Source: an uncultured Porphyromonadaceae bacterium
Lineage (GTDB): Bacteria; Bacteroidota; Bacteroidia; Bacteroidales; Muribaculaceae
Assembly (NCBI GenBank): GCA_947178215.1
Contig: CAMWXJ010000004.1
Span: 62,001-126,000 of the forward strand
DNA length: 64,000 bases
Reading direction: 5' to 3'
Shown here: piece after piece, positions 34,479-42,691 of the stretch
Position numbering within the stretch: the first letter of the stretch is position 1
How the letters are laid out: every line of letters begins with the position of its first letter
Program-made: the position numbers and the translations under genes
Notes under the pieces: generated by a model
What the model saw: only the letters and a program-made list of their open reading frames with translations
Databases searched by the model: none
Told to the model about the DNA's origin: nothing

Positions 34479-35294
34479 TTATTCGGCGGCTGCTTCCTCA
34501 GTCTTGGCCTCGGGACGCTGATAGCCGTCTTTCTTGGCGCGTTTCGTGATGTTTTCGATGCGGGCCTTTGTGTCGGGGTGCGACGAGAACATGCGCTGCA
34601 CATAGCCAGGCTGCGCGCCTTCCTCGGCGCCCATGAGCTTCTCAAAGGCCATAGCCATGCCGTAGGGGTTGATTTTGTTGGCGACAAGGAAGTCGTAGCC
34701 GCAGTCGTCGGCTTCCTTCTCCTGCTTCTGCGAGTACTTCGCGTTGACCAGGGCACTGCCGAGCGCGCCGAGCTGCGAATCGGTGAGCGCGGCGGCCTTG
34801 CCGCTTGTCGAGGCCACGGCGTCCTTGGCAGCGCCGGTGAGGAGCTCGGTGCGGAAAGCGTTTTTCGAGTGGCGCTTGAGCACATGGCCTATCTCATGAC
34901 CTATCACGCCCATGAGCTCTTCGTCGCTCATGATATCCATAAGCGAAGAGAACACGCGCACACTGCCGTCGGGGCAGGCAAACGCATTGACGTCAATCAC
35001 ATGGTAGACCTTGAAATTGAGAGGTATGCCGTCGGCATCCGTAATACCGTCGGTGAGGCGGCGCAGACGCTGGGTATAGGGATCATCCTCGGGCAAAACG
35101 GGATTGTTTTTGTCCATCCAGTCTACCGACTCCTTGACATACGCGGCCATATCGGCATCGCTGAGAGTGACGGCCTGAGCCACTTTGGTGGCGGAATTGA
35201 CAGCACGCTTCAGATTGAACTGCGCCGAAGCCTCGCCGGCGACGAGGATACACGCGCCAACGGCAATCGCCTTGATAACAGATAATTTCTTCAT
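34479..35294 (-). CDS. M48-family zinc metallopeptidase, exported
   Basis: From the ATG at 35294 the product is 271 residues with a signal peptide (VIKAIAVGACILVAGEASAQ). The peptidase domain holds AFACPDGSVRVFSSLMD, the zinc site HEIGH at 133-137 in VIGHEIGHVLKRHSK, the third-ligand region KYSQKQEKEADDCGYDFL, and FEKLMGAEEG. This is the BepA/LoiP-like periplasmic M48 group involved in envelope protein quality control. An 11-codon upstream extension lacks a better start. The C-terminus is Lys/Ala/Glu-rich. Confidence 0.88.
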   Translation of the reverse strand: MKKLSVIKAIAVGACILVAGEASAQFNLKRAVNSATKVAQAVTLSDADMAAYVKESVDWMDKNNPVLPEDDPYTQRLRRLTDGITDADGIPLNFKVYHVIDVNAFACPDGSVRVFSSLMDIMSDEELMGVIGHEIGHVLKRHSKNAFRTELLTGAAKDAVASTSGKAAALTDSQLGALGSALVNAKYSQKQEKEADDCGYDFLVANKINPYGMAMAFEKLMGAEEGAQPGYVQRMFSSHPDTKARIENITKRAKKDGYQRPEAKTEEAAAE

Positions 35295-35324
35295 AGCATA
35301 TGATGTTGATGGTATGTAACTGTG

Positions 35325-35332
35325 CAAAATTA
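35325..35332 (-). promoter_or_regulatory. -7 element of the M48 peptidase gene
   Basis: TAATTTTG on the minus strand (35332-35325), about 31 bases ahead of the ATG at 35294. The -33 box is degenerate. Confidence 0.45.
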
Positions 35333-35385
35333 CAAATATTTCGGCTGATACGCGGCAACGTGCGTCATATTATCGCACAACCGCG

Positions 35386-35618
35386 TCAGTCCGACCCCTT
35401 GGCGGCCTGAGCAACTATATCGCCCTCGTCCCCTTTCCAAGGCGAATTCTTGATACTGTAATCTGCATAGCGGCGGGCCACAGACTGAATCCGCTGCAAT
35501 GCTTTGCAACCAGCACATCGTAGCGTGCTCCGAGTTTCGAGGCTGCCTCGAGCCATTGGTCGGTATCAAGCTGTGTGGGGTTGAAGTTGCTCGCATCGGA
35601 TGGCGGTTGGCTGAACAA
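35386..35618 (-). pseudogene. Frameshifted fragment of a GH29 alpha-L-fucosidase
   Basis: In the 403-base gap between the M48 gene and the sensor kinase, the minus strand encodes NFNPTQLDTDQWLEAASKLG then ARYDVLVAKHCSGFSLWP. In the frame shifted by one base this continues as RYADYSIKNSPWKGDEGDIV then AQAAKGSD and a stop at 35388-35386. The pieces match GH29 fucosidases around the conserved 'FNP..LDTDQW..AAK..GAKY..LTAKHHDGF.LWPS...DYSVKN.PWK' block. Restoring the frame needs one extra base after the WP codons. Only about 75 of roughly 450-600 residues remain, with neither the N-terminal half nor the nucleophile region, so it is a decayed relic. Confidence 0.75.
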
Positions 35619-35639
35619 TCCGGCTTTTCCGCTGATTAA

Positions 35640-35672
35640 TTTGGCAAGTCAGCCGCATAATGGCTATCTTCG
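35640..35672 (+). promoter_or_regulatory. Probable promoter of the second two-component operon
   Basis: TTTG at 35640-35643, 21 bases, then TATCTTCG at 35665-35672 (one mismatch to TAnnTTTG). Transcription would start about 20 bases ahead of the kinase ATG at 35698. Confidence 0.45.
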
Positions 35673-35697
35673 CCATATAAATAACCACTCCCGCACA

Positions 35698-36765
35698 ATG
35701 ACAATCAACCGCAAAGGCGAAGCCATAACCTACACCGCCATGTGGCTCACAGTAGTCGCGCTGTATCTTGTGGACCGAATCAACTTCCGCACCCAGAACA
35801 ACGAGACAGCTGTCGACCTGCACCTGTTTGCACGAATGGCGCTGACACTGCTCCCCTATCTGTGTCTCTTCCTTGTCAACAACTGCCTGCTCATCCCACG
35901 CCTGCTGCTGCGCAACCGTCTGCGTACCTACTTCGTCGCCACGGCCGCCACACTGCTGCTTCTGTGGGCCTACCAGTTCATCGACTTCATATCGCAAATG
36001 GCAAGCATGATGACCGAGCAGCCCCCGGTGAGGCACCGTCATCACCCGCTCTTTCCGTTTCCCCTGCTGGTCGAGGCCCTCTACGGCCTGCTCGTAGTGG
36101 GCGGCAACATCGCCGTGGCTCTCATGTTTCAGCGCCACCGCGACCAGCTCGAACATGAACGTCTGCTCAAAGCGAGCGCGCAGAGCCAGCTCACATATCT
36201 CAGGGCACAAATCAATCCCCACTTCTACATGAACATGCTCAACAACATCCACGGCATGATAGAGATAGACCCCGAGAAAGCCCAGAGCATGGTCATCGAC
36301 ATGTCAAACCTCATGCGCTATATGCTCTACGAGAGTCCGCTCGATCGTCTGCCGCTCGCCAAAGAGGCGGAGTTCATACGCAACTATCTCCGCCTAATGC
36401 GTCTCCGCTACCCGGCCGACAAGGTATCAATCTCCGCGACATATCCGTCGGAAGAGTCAATGGCCGGTGTCGAGGCGCCGCCGCTTATCTTCCTGGTGTT
36501 TATCGAGAACGCTTTCAAGCACGGCATAAGCTACTCCGCGCCGTCGGCCGTCGACATTGCCCTCGCTGTAAGTCGCGGCGAGATAACGTTTAACTGCCGC
36601 AACACTATCCACCGTCAAAGCGGCGAAAAGCAAAAAGAGGGTATAGGGTTGCAGAATGTGACCCAGCGCCTCGAACTTATCTACGGCCACCGCTTCCGCC
36701 TCGACGCCGGACGGGAGGGAGACCGCTATAACGTAACACTCACCATACCCGCAGATGAAGCTTAG
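35698..36765 (+). CDS. LytS-type sensor histidine kinase
   Basis: From the ATG at 35698 the product is 355 residues; the frame is open 41 codons further upstream but that part overlaps the promoter and fucosidase relic. Four hydrophobic segments (about 12-28, 44-66, 76-98 and 121-143) are followed by a basic helix and the His_kinase domain with His175 in INPHFYMNMLNNIH. The N box is FIENAFKHG, and GIGLQNVTQRLELIYG is the ATP-lid region. It is unlike the kinase at 5343 in sequence but of the same class. Its 3' end overlaps the regulator by 11 bases. Confidence 0.92.
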   Translation: MTINRKGEAITYTAMWLTVVALYLVDRINFRTQNNETAVDLHLFARMALTLLPYLCLFLVNNCLLIPRLLLRNRLRTYFVATAATLLLLWAYQFIDFISQMASMMTEQPPVRHRHHPLFPFPLLVEALYGLLVVGGNIAVALMFQRHRDQLEHERLLKASAQSQLTYLRAQINPHFYMNMLNNIHGMIEIDPEKAQSMVIDMSNLMRYMLYESPLDRLPLAKEAEFIRNYLRLMRLRYPADKVSISATYPSEESMAGVEAPPLIFLVFIENAFKHGISYSAPSAVDIALAVSRGEITFNCRNTIHRQSGEKQKEGIGLQNVTQRLELIYGHRFRLDAGREGDRYNVTLTIPADEA

Positions 36766-37498
36766 CACAATTATTATAGACGACGAGCCGATAGCTCTTG
36801 AAAAGATGAAGAGCTACGTGGCAAAGACACCCTTTCTGACCCTCGCCGGCGAGTTCAGCAACGCCGGCGACGCCCTCGACTTCCTCGCCTCAGAGCATGT
36901 CGACCTGGTGTTTACCGACATCAACATGCCCGACCTCAGCGGCATGGATATGGCGTCGGCCATGCCGGGACGACCCATGACGGTGTTTGTCACCGCCTAT
37001 TCCGACTATGCCGTAGACAGCTACCGAGTGGGCGCCGTCGACTACCTGCTCAAACCGTACACATTCGCCGACTTCACCCGCGCGGCGACACGCGCCCTCG
37101 ACCAGGCCACCGCACACCGCTCCGGCACAACCGCCGACACCTCGGCCTCGTCGCCGGCCCCGCTCTTTATCAAGACCGACTACCGGCACGTGCGCGTCGA
37201 CCCCGACACTATCGACTACATCAAGGGCTACGGCGAATACTTGCAGATTTATATCGCCGGCGCCCGACAGCCGCTCGTGACGCTGAGCTCCTTTGCCCGC
37301 ATCCGCGACAGCCTCCCGGCGAGCTTCATGCAGGTACACCGGTCATACCTCGTCAACATGCACCGCGTGACACACGTGGAGCGTGGCCGTATCATCACCG
37401 GCGACGGCGCCGAAATACCCGTCGGCGACAGCTACAAGGCCCCGCTTGCCGATTATCTCGACAATCACACGCCATCCCGACCCCGCAAATTGACCTGA
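36755..37498 (+). CDS. LytTR-family response regulator
   Basis: A 247-residue regulator: receiver domain with DDE at 9-11, phosphoacceptor Asp55 in VFTDINMPD and Lys in YLLKPYTF. An Ala/Thr/Ser-rich linker leads to a LytTR domain at about 150-240 (YIKGYGEYLQIYI, SFMQVHRSYLVNM, VGDSYKAPLADYL). It is coupled to the upstream kinase. The next gene, uxuA, has its own promoter 20-odd bases downstream, so control of uxuA is possible but not shown. Confidence 0.92.
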   Translation: MKLSTIIIDDEPIALEKMKSYVAKTPFLTLAGEFSNAGDALDFLASEHVDLVFTDINMPDLSGMDMASAMPGRPMTVFVTAYSDYAVDSYRVGAVDYLLKPYTFADFTRAATRALDQATAHRSGTTADTSASSPAPLFIKTDYRHVRVDPDTIDYIKGYGEYLQIYIAGARQPLVTLSSFARIRDSLPASFMQVHRSYLVNMHRVTHVERGRIITGDGAEIPVGDSYKAPLADYLDNHTPSRPRKLT

Positions 37499-37522
37499 TG
37501 CCGGGAATTATTGCTATCTTTG
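37489..37522 (+). promoter_or_regulatory. Promoter of the uxu operon
   Basis: TATCTTTG at 37515-37522 is a perfect -7 box; ATTG at 37489-37492, 22 bases upstream, is a partial -33 match and overlaps the end of the regulator gene. The leader to uxuA is about 28 bases. Confidence 0.55.
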
Positions 37523-37556
37523 CAGCAAGTCAACTTAACCAATCAAACATTATTCC

Positions 37557-38720
37557 ATGGAAAAAACCTGGCGCTGGTTTGGTCCCAAAGACCCAATCAC
37601 CCTTGATATGCTCCGCCAGATAGGCGTAGAAGGCATCGTAACGGCCCTCCACCATATCCCCAACGGCGAAGTGTGGAGCTACCACGAGGTAATGAAGATG
37701 AAAACCTTCATCGAGGACCACGGCCTGCGATGGTCGGTCGTAGAAAGCCTCCCGGTGAGCGAATCTATAAAGTATGGCGGCGCCGACCGCGACGAGCTTA
37801 TCGAGAAATACAAAGTGAGCCTCACCAATCTCGGCAAGGCGGGAGTGAAGACTATATGCTACAACTTCATGCCCGTGCTTGATTGGGCGCGTACCGACCT
37901 CACCTACCCAAATCCCGACGGTACGAGCAACCTGTATTTCAGCCGTGCCGAGTTTGCTTACTTTGACATACACATACTCAACCGCAAAGGCGCCGAAAAG
38001 GATTACGACGCCGACACTCTCGCCCGCGTTGAGGAGCTCGGAAAACAGATGGACGAAGAGGGACGACGTCGTCTCGTCGACAACATCATCGTCAAGACCC
38101 AGGGATTCGTCAACGGCAACATATCCGAGGACGACCTTCAACCGGTGGAGAAATTCCGCGAATTGCTGGCGCTCTACGACGGCATCGACGCCGCACAGCT
38201 CCGCGCCAACATGGCCTATTTTCTCAGCGCCATAATGCCGGTGTGTGACGAGTACGACATCAACATGTGCGTTCACCCCGACGACCCGCCGCTCCAAATT
38301 CTCGGCCTACCGCGCATCGTGACATGCGACGCCGACATACAGGCGTTTCTCGACGCTGTACCCAATCCACACAACGGCCTCACGTTCTGCGCCGGCTCGC
38401 TCAGTGCCGGAGCGCACAACGACGTGCAGCAGCTCGCCCGCAAGTATGCCTCGCGCACTCATTTCGTGCATGCCCGCATCTGCCGCGTGATGCCCGGCGG
38501 CGATTTCAAGGAATCGACCCACCTCGACCCACGTCTTATCGACGTGATAGCCACATTCGAGCGCGAACGGCCCGGAGTGCCGATGCGCGTAGACCACGCA
38601 CCGCTCATGCTCGGCGATGAAAAGATGGGCTACAACGCCGGCTACTCTTTCCACGGCCGCATGCTCGCTCTCGGCGAAGTGAGCGGCATCATGGCCGCCG
38701 TCAACGCCCTAAACAAGTAA
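37557..38720 (+). CDS. uxuA: Mannonate dehydratase
   Basis: Dehydrates D-mannonate to 2-keto-3-deoxygluconate in hexuronate catabolism. The 387-residue TIM-barrel protein shows TWRWFGPKDPITLDMLRQIG at the start, ALHHIPNGEVW, ICYNFMPVLDWARTDL, MCVHPDDPPLQILGLPRIV and FVHARICRVMPGGDFKESTH, which carry the metal ligands and His of UxuA. The length is that of E. coli UxuA (394). It is followed 55 bases later by the fructuronate reductase, so the pair forms the glucuronate branch; uxaC is not in the window. Confidence 0.95.
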   Translation: MEKTWRWFGPKDPITLDMLRQIGVEGIVTALHHIPNGEVWSYHEVMKMKTFIEDHGLRWSVVESLPVSESIKYGGADRDELIEKYKVSLTNLGKAGVKTICYNFMPVLDWARTDLTYPNPDGTSNLYFSRAEFAYFDIHILNRKGAEKDYDADTLARVEELGKQMDEEGRRRLVDNIIVKTQGFVNGNISEDDLQPVEKFRELLALYDGIDAAQLRANMAYFLSAIMPVCDEYDINMCVHPDDPPLQILGLPRIVTCDADIQAFLDAVPNPHNGLTFCAGSLSAGAHNDVQQLARKYASRTHFVHARICRVMPGGDFKESTHLDPRLIDVIATFERERPGVPMRVDHAPLMLGDEKMGYNAGYSFHGRMLALGEVSGIMAAVNALNK

Positions 38721-38775
38721 ACGGCGCAACACGTCTCAATTACAGTCATCACTCCCCCACCACCATCATCACCCT

Positions 38776-39588
38776 ATGAGCAATCTCTTTTCAGTCAAAG
38801 ACAAAGTAGTGGTTATCACCGGCGGCACAGGCGTGCTCGGCTCGTGCATAGCCCGTCATCTCGCCGCAGAAGGCGCCCGTGTAATCATCCTCGGCCGACG
38901 CCGCGAAGAGGGCGACGCAATTATCCACGACATCAAGGAGTGCGGCGGCGAAGCCATGTTTCTTGTCACCGACGTGATGGATCAGGCCAAAGTAGAGGAA
39001 AACCGCGACGAAATACTTGCCCGATACGGCCGCATCGACGCACTTCTCAACGCAGCCGGCGGCAACATGCCGGGCGCCACAATAGGCCCGAGCGGCACCT
39101 TCTTCGACGTCGACATCAAGCAGTTCCGCACAGTGCTCGACCTCAACCTCGCCGGCACGGTAATCCCCACCCAAGTGTTCCTCAAGCCTATGGTCGAAGC
39201 AGGACGAGGCGCGATTGTCAACTTCTCGTCGGAGGCAGCTTTCCGCCCTCTTACCCGCGTCATGGGCTATGCCGCCGCCAAAGCCGGCATAAGCAACTTC
39301 ACAGCCTTCCTCGCCAACGAGGTAGCCACCAAGTTCACCCCCGACATACGTGTCAACGCAATAGCTCCCGGCTTTTTCCTGACCAATCAGAACCGGGCCC
39401 TGCTCACAAACCCCGATGGAAGCCTCACCGAACGCGGCGCCGACGTAATACGCCAGACACCGTTCAAACGTTTCGGTCGCCCCGAAGAGCTTTGCGGCAC
39501 TATCCAGTATCTCATAAGCGACGCGTCGTCGTTTGTCACCGGCACGGTTGCCGTGGTCGACGGCGGTTTCAACGTGTTTGCAATGTAA
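38776..39588 (+). CDS. D-fructuronate (D-mannonate) oxidoreductase, SDR type
   Basis: A 270-residue short-chain dehydrogenase. NAD-binding glycines are in VVITGGTGVLGSCIARHL, then NAAGGNMPGATI, Ser in VNFSSEAAF and catalytic Tyr-Lys in MGYAAAKAGISNFT. The C-terminus FVTGTVAVVDGGFNVFAM is typical of SDRs. Many Bacteroidetes use this SDR in place of the UxuB family to reduce D-fructuronate to D-mannonate next to UxuA, so the reaction is assigned from context. Confidence 0.85.
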   Translation: MSNLFSVKDKVVVITGGTGVLGSCIARHLAAEGARVIILGRRREEGDAIIHDIKECGGEAMFLVTDVMDQAKVEENRDEILARYGRIDALLNAAGGNMPGATIGPSGTFFDVDIKQFRTVLDLNLAGTVIPTQVFLKPMVEAGRGAIVNFSSEAAFRPLTRVMGYAAAKAGISNFTAFLANEVATKFTPDIRVNAIAPGFFLTNQNRALLTNPDGSLTERGADVIRQTPFKRFGRPEELCGTIQYLISDASSFVTGTVAVVDGGFNVFAM

Positions 39589-39607
39589 ATATGCGTATAT
39601 CCTGACA

Positions 39608-39652
39608 GCGAACCCGGGGCGTATCTTCGCGCTCCGGGTTCGCCGTTTTTTT
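39608..39652. terminator. Terminator after the uxu operon
   Basis: GCGAACCCGG (39608-39617) pairs with CCGGGTTCGC (39634-39643), with partly paired inner bases, then CGTTTTTTTA. A strong plus-strand terminator; a minus-strand gene ends 20 bases later. Confidence 0.8.
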
Positions 39653-39671
39653 ACTGTGATGCTTGCGTTGA

Positions 39672-40775
39672 CTATTCCGCTCCCGCGAAATTGTAGTCGG
39701 TAGTCACATTGACGTATGTGTCGACGGTGGGGCTGCCGAACTCGATTTCCGACAGGTCTTTGTGGCCGTCAATCGACACATTGTAAATATAATGGCAGTC
39801 AGGGAGCCACGACTTGATGGTTGAGGTCGAGAGCTGGAACTTAATCAGCCCGTCCTTGTTGGTACTTCCCGGCACGAGATTTTCGGAGGGCGTATTATCA
39901 TTGGGCCATACCTTTACGCCGGTAGTCGCGTCGTACATTGAAAGATTCACTTGCAGATAATCGCTGTTCTGATGGTTTGTATCGCTGTCGGTCCAGGTAA
40001 GCTCCTGCGGAATCATGTATTGCGGCAGGTAGCCCTCGGGGTTGACGTCGGTAAGCGTAGAGGTGAGGGTAAGCAGGTCGTCGGGCGACTGTGCCATATA
40101 GAGCACATAGGCGTGCGGGGTCGAATAGTCGCTCCATGTGCCGAGCGATGCGGGGGTGATAGTGGTACCGGTGACATCGGTCGAGGCTGTCGGGAACGCA
40201 AACGAGGCCTCCTGACTGATGCCTACGAGCGACACGCTCGACACCTTGACGGTAATGGCCGGATTGGCACACGCAAGAAACACGCTTACTTTCGACAATG
40301 CGTGACGGAAATTTAGCCTTACTTGGGCGTCGGTCTGTGAGGTGGGCTGCGTGCGATCCATTGATACGGCGTAAATCACGTCTTCCATGCCGTAGTTGGA
40401 ATAGACAAACTTCGACCTGGATTTGAGCGCGGTAGCAGGCACCCAGTCACTCGGGGCGAAAGCATAGAAATCCAGGGGAGTCGTGGGCCAGTATTTGACC
40501 GGCGAATATACCCACTGGTTGCCTGCGCCCTTTGTCACCTGTACATTATCCATGAACACCTCGTTGGAACTGTCGACAAAGGCATACACCTGAAACGACG
40601 AGAGATTTAGAGTGGTGATATCGGAGCTGCGCGACGAAGCGTTTGCTGTGGCTGCAAAACGTATCTCCGTAGTGTTCGAGTTGAAGTTGTCGGGAGCCAC
40701 CGGCTCGTTTTCGCTGCACGATGTCATTAACACCATCCCCGAAACGACAACACTCAGTAAAAGTTGAGTTCTCAT
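39672..40775 (-). CDS. Fimbrillin-family lipoprotein (Mfa1/FimA-like)
   Basis: A 367-residue lipoprotein with lipobox VLMTSC (Cys20). The N-terminal part (EIRFAATANASSRSSDIT, FQVYAFVDSSNEVFMDNV, YSPVKYWPTTPLDFYAFAPSD) is the fimbrillin/Mfa2-like Greek-key domain of Bacteroidales fimbrial and fimbrillin-like proteins, and the C-terminal half is a second beta domain (WLPDCHYIYNVSIDGHKDL). It may be a pilus subunit or tip. It is the third gene of an operon with a DUF5119 and a DUF3575 protein. Confidence 0.8.
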   Translation of the reverse strand: MRTQLLLSVVVSGMVLMTSCSENEPVAPDNFNSNTTEIRFAATANASSRSSDITTLNLSSFQVYAFVDSSNEVFMDNVQVTKGAGNQWVYSPVKYWPTTPLDFYAFAPSDWVPATALKSRSKFVYSNYGMEDVIYAVSMDRTQPTSQTDAQVRLNFRHALSKVSVFLACANPAITVKVSSVSLVGISQEASFAFPTASTDVTGTTITPASLGTWSDYSTPHAYVLYMAQSPDDLLTLTSTLTDVNPEGYLPQYMIPQELTWTDSDTNHQNSDYLQVNLSMYDATTGVKVWPNDNTPSENLVPGSTNKDGLIKFQLSTSTIKSWLPDCHYIYNVSIDGHKDLSEIEFGSPTVDTYVNVTTDYNFAGAE

Positions 40776-40790
40776 AGCTGATAAGATAAT

Positions 40791-41789
40791 TTAGTTAGTA
40801 ATATTGATGATGACCTCCTGCCATGTGGAGACAGTAGGATCGAAAGTACCCGGCTCTTCCGGCCCCGAGGGGTCAGACTGCGACAGGTCGGGACCGTCAA
40901 GACGTATGGTTATGTCCATAGGATCGGCGGCGGCATCCATTAGTGCCGTCACATCGGCCTTGAACATCCTGGTCTCGCCGTTTTTCATTGTCAGATAGAG
41001 GTACAGCATATTGGGCTCTCCATTCACACGCCCGAATATGTTGAAAGTTCCGGTCACGGAGCTGCTGTCGGCCACACCGAGTCCAAACGTCATTTCGACC
41101 TCATTGCCCGTAGGCTCTCCGTAGGCTACGAGTATGCTGTCGTAAACGCCTCCTATCATACCTTGCGCCGCTCCGATTCCCGCCGTTTCGCCAAGCTTTT
41201 CTATTATGCATGTCACGCGCGGGGTGATAAGCCGCAACCGGCCCCTCACCACGCGGTAGACGCAGTCCTTGCGCTTTAAAGGCTTTCCGCCGCTCCACGC
41301 CACATAGTCCACGCAGCAGGGAGTGAGGTTTATTTCCGTGGCAATGGCCGAATATATCGGGTCGGGGGCCTCGTGGGTGTCATTGCCGCTACCGGTACGT
41401 GCCGGCGACGATACCTGCCGCGTGGTCGCCGTATAGGTGTCAAAACGGTCGGTGCTTCCAAAGAATATGTTGCCGGGGTTGTTGTCATAGGCCAGCATGT
41501 CGTAATCGCCGCATGGCACCGCTACGTCGCCGCCGGTGGCACCCGCCAGCTCGTAGACCCAGCGGTTGAGGTCGCTTTCGCGCGGAAACAGCGTAACCGT
41601 CAGGCCGTCGATGCTGTCGCGGCGCTCGCTGTCGTCCTCAAACACGAGATGCATCTCAGTCATGTCACGCGACGGATAGCCTATCTCGTGGTGACGGCAG
41701 CCGGTGCCGGCTGTCAGCACTGTCGCGCATGCCAGCCATAGCTTTATTGTGTGGAATATACTCTTCATCATGTTGTGTAGCGCTGTCAT
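40791..41789 (-). CDS. DUF5119/FimB-like lipoprotein
   Basis: A 332-residue lipoprotein from the ATG at 41789, which overlaps the upstream stop as ATGA; the alternative starts at 41771 and 41768 keep the signal (KSIFHTIKLWLACATVLTAGTGC is its core, with Cys29 in the lipobox). The body has the DUF5119-like pattern LTVTLFPRESDLNRWVYELA, VPCGDYDMLAYDNNPG and YLYLTMKNGETRMFKADVT. Proteins of this type lie beside fimbrillins and are thought to be anchors or assembly factors; this one precedes the fimbrillin by 15 bases. Confidence 0.75.
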   Translation of the reverse strand: MTALHNMMKSIFHTIKLWLACATVLTAGTGCRHHEIGYPSRDMTEMHLVFEDDSERRDSIDGLTVTLFPRESDLNRWVYELAGATGGDVAVPCGDYDMLAYDNNPGNIFFGSTDRFDTYTATTRQVSSPARTGSGNDTHEAPDPIYSAIATEINLTPCCVDYVAWSGGKPLKRKDCVYRVVRGRLRLITPRVTCIIEKLGETAGIGAAQGMIGGVYDSILVAYGEPTGNEVEMTFGLGVADSSSVTGTFNIFGRVNGEPNMLYLYLTMKNGETRMFKADVTALMDAAADPMDITIRLDGPDLSQSDPSGPEEPGTFDPTVSTWQEVIINITN

Positions 41790-42421
41790 GACTTCGTTGA
41801 GCCTATTATCCACACTAATCCCACTTCGACTTTAAGCGGGCCGAAATAGCGTATCCTGCGACGGTCGGCATACACCCATCGCCCGCACTCGTCTTCGTAC
41901 TTGTCGCGCCGGCCTGTCATGTAGCCTATACCGACCGACAAATCAAGACGGAGGCGCTTGCCGATACTAAGCCCATAGCCGTACGACATTCCGGCCACCC
42001 ATGTGACTCCGGGCGACTGATAGCCGTAGCGGCCTGTCTTGAAATCGTAGGTCACGGCTGCGCAAAAGAGCCCTGCATGATGCCCCGTAAAGGGACGCTG
42101 CACACCTTCATTGCGGCCACCGAACCAATACGAGCCTTCGACTTCGCCGCCATACAGTCGCCACACTTTGGAGCGACTGCCCCACCATGCTCCTGACCAT
42201 GAAGCGGCCACGCTCCACCGGTCGCCAAGCGCAGCCTCAACCGCGATGTTGGGGATAAGCGCAGCGTCTGCCAACATATTGGTACCTAATGCCCAGACCG
42301 TATGCCCTGACACACCTGAGGGGGTGGCCGAGGCATCGTTTACGGATTGTGCGCTGATTCCTGGCGTCAAAACGACGTAGAGAATCAACATAACTATGAT
42401 ATTGGTCAGGGTCCGGGGCAT
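41786..42421 (-). CDS. DUF3575-family outer-membrane-type protein
   Basis: From the ATG at 42421 the product is 211 residues with a signal peptide (TNIIVMLILYVVLTPGISAQ). The rest is a small beta-barrel-like protein: VWALGTNMLADAALIPNIAV, AALGDRWSVAASWSGAWWGS, EGSYWFGGRN, GRYGYQSPGVTWVAGMSYGYG and LRLDLSVGIGYMTGRRDKYE, all features of DUF3575. These genes commonly open Bacteroidales fimbrillin clusters, as here. The frame is open 62 codons further upstream without a plausible signal. Some Gly/Trp/Tyr-rich strands suggest an outer-membrane barrel. Confidence 0.8.
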   Translation of the reverse strand: MPRTLTNIIVMLILYVVLTPGISAQSVNDASATPSGVSGHTVWALGTNMLADAALIPNIAVEAALGDRWSVAASWSGAWWGSRSKVWRLYGGEVEGSYWFGGRNEGVQRPFTGHHAGLFCAAVTYDFKTGRYGYQSPGVTWVAGMSYGYGLSIGKRLRLDLSVGIGYMTGRRDKYEDECGRWVYADRRRIRYFGPLKVEVGLVWIIGSTKS

Positions 42422-42594
42422 TATACAAGTCTTGGAATATATCTCCATAACGTATCCGTCAGCCATATAGTTCTTATACTGCGGTGCGTCGGGTAAAGGC
42501 TCCCTATAAGCCCTCTCACCCGCCCATGAACCGAAACTTGATTCGCGCCGAGGGTATATTCCATGAAAGAGAGGGATATTCGCTAAAAACTGAG

Positions 42595-42602
42595 TAACTT
42601 TG
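42595..42602 (+). promoter_or_regulatory. -7 element of metY
   Basis: TAACTTTG (42595-42602) is a perfect -7 box with a weak -33. The leader to metY is about 80 bases and holds only a small GCGAC/GTCGC hairpin near 42640; no SAM riboswitch core is apparent. No clear minus-strand promoter for the DUF3575 gene is seen in this 270-base gap. Confidence 0.45.
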
Positions 42603-42691
42603 CACATTATATTTTACCACGGCCCGATTCCTGACGCGACACGGGTCGCTATTACAATCCCCGCAATACGTCACCCCCACCAACAGAAGAT

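Noticed and set aside
34371-35285. A 304-residue plus-strand frame opposite the M48 peptidase gene
   Set aside because: It covers the peptidase antisense and shows no recognisable motif; the HEIGH protein on the other strand is clear.
35575-35697. A 41-residue N-terminal extension of the second sensor kinase
   Set aside because: It runs through the promoter and over the fucosidase relic; the ATG at 35698 precedes the first membrane helix by a normal distance.
42603-42691. A SAM riboswitch ahead of metY
   Set aside because: The leader is short and shows only one small hairpin; no known SAM riboswitch core could be recognised.
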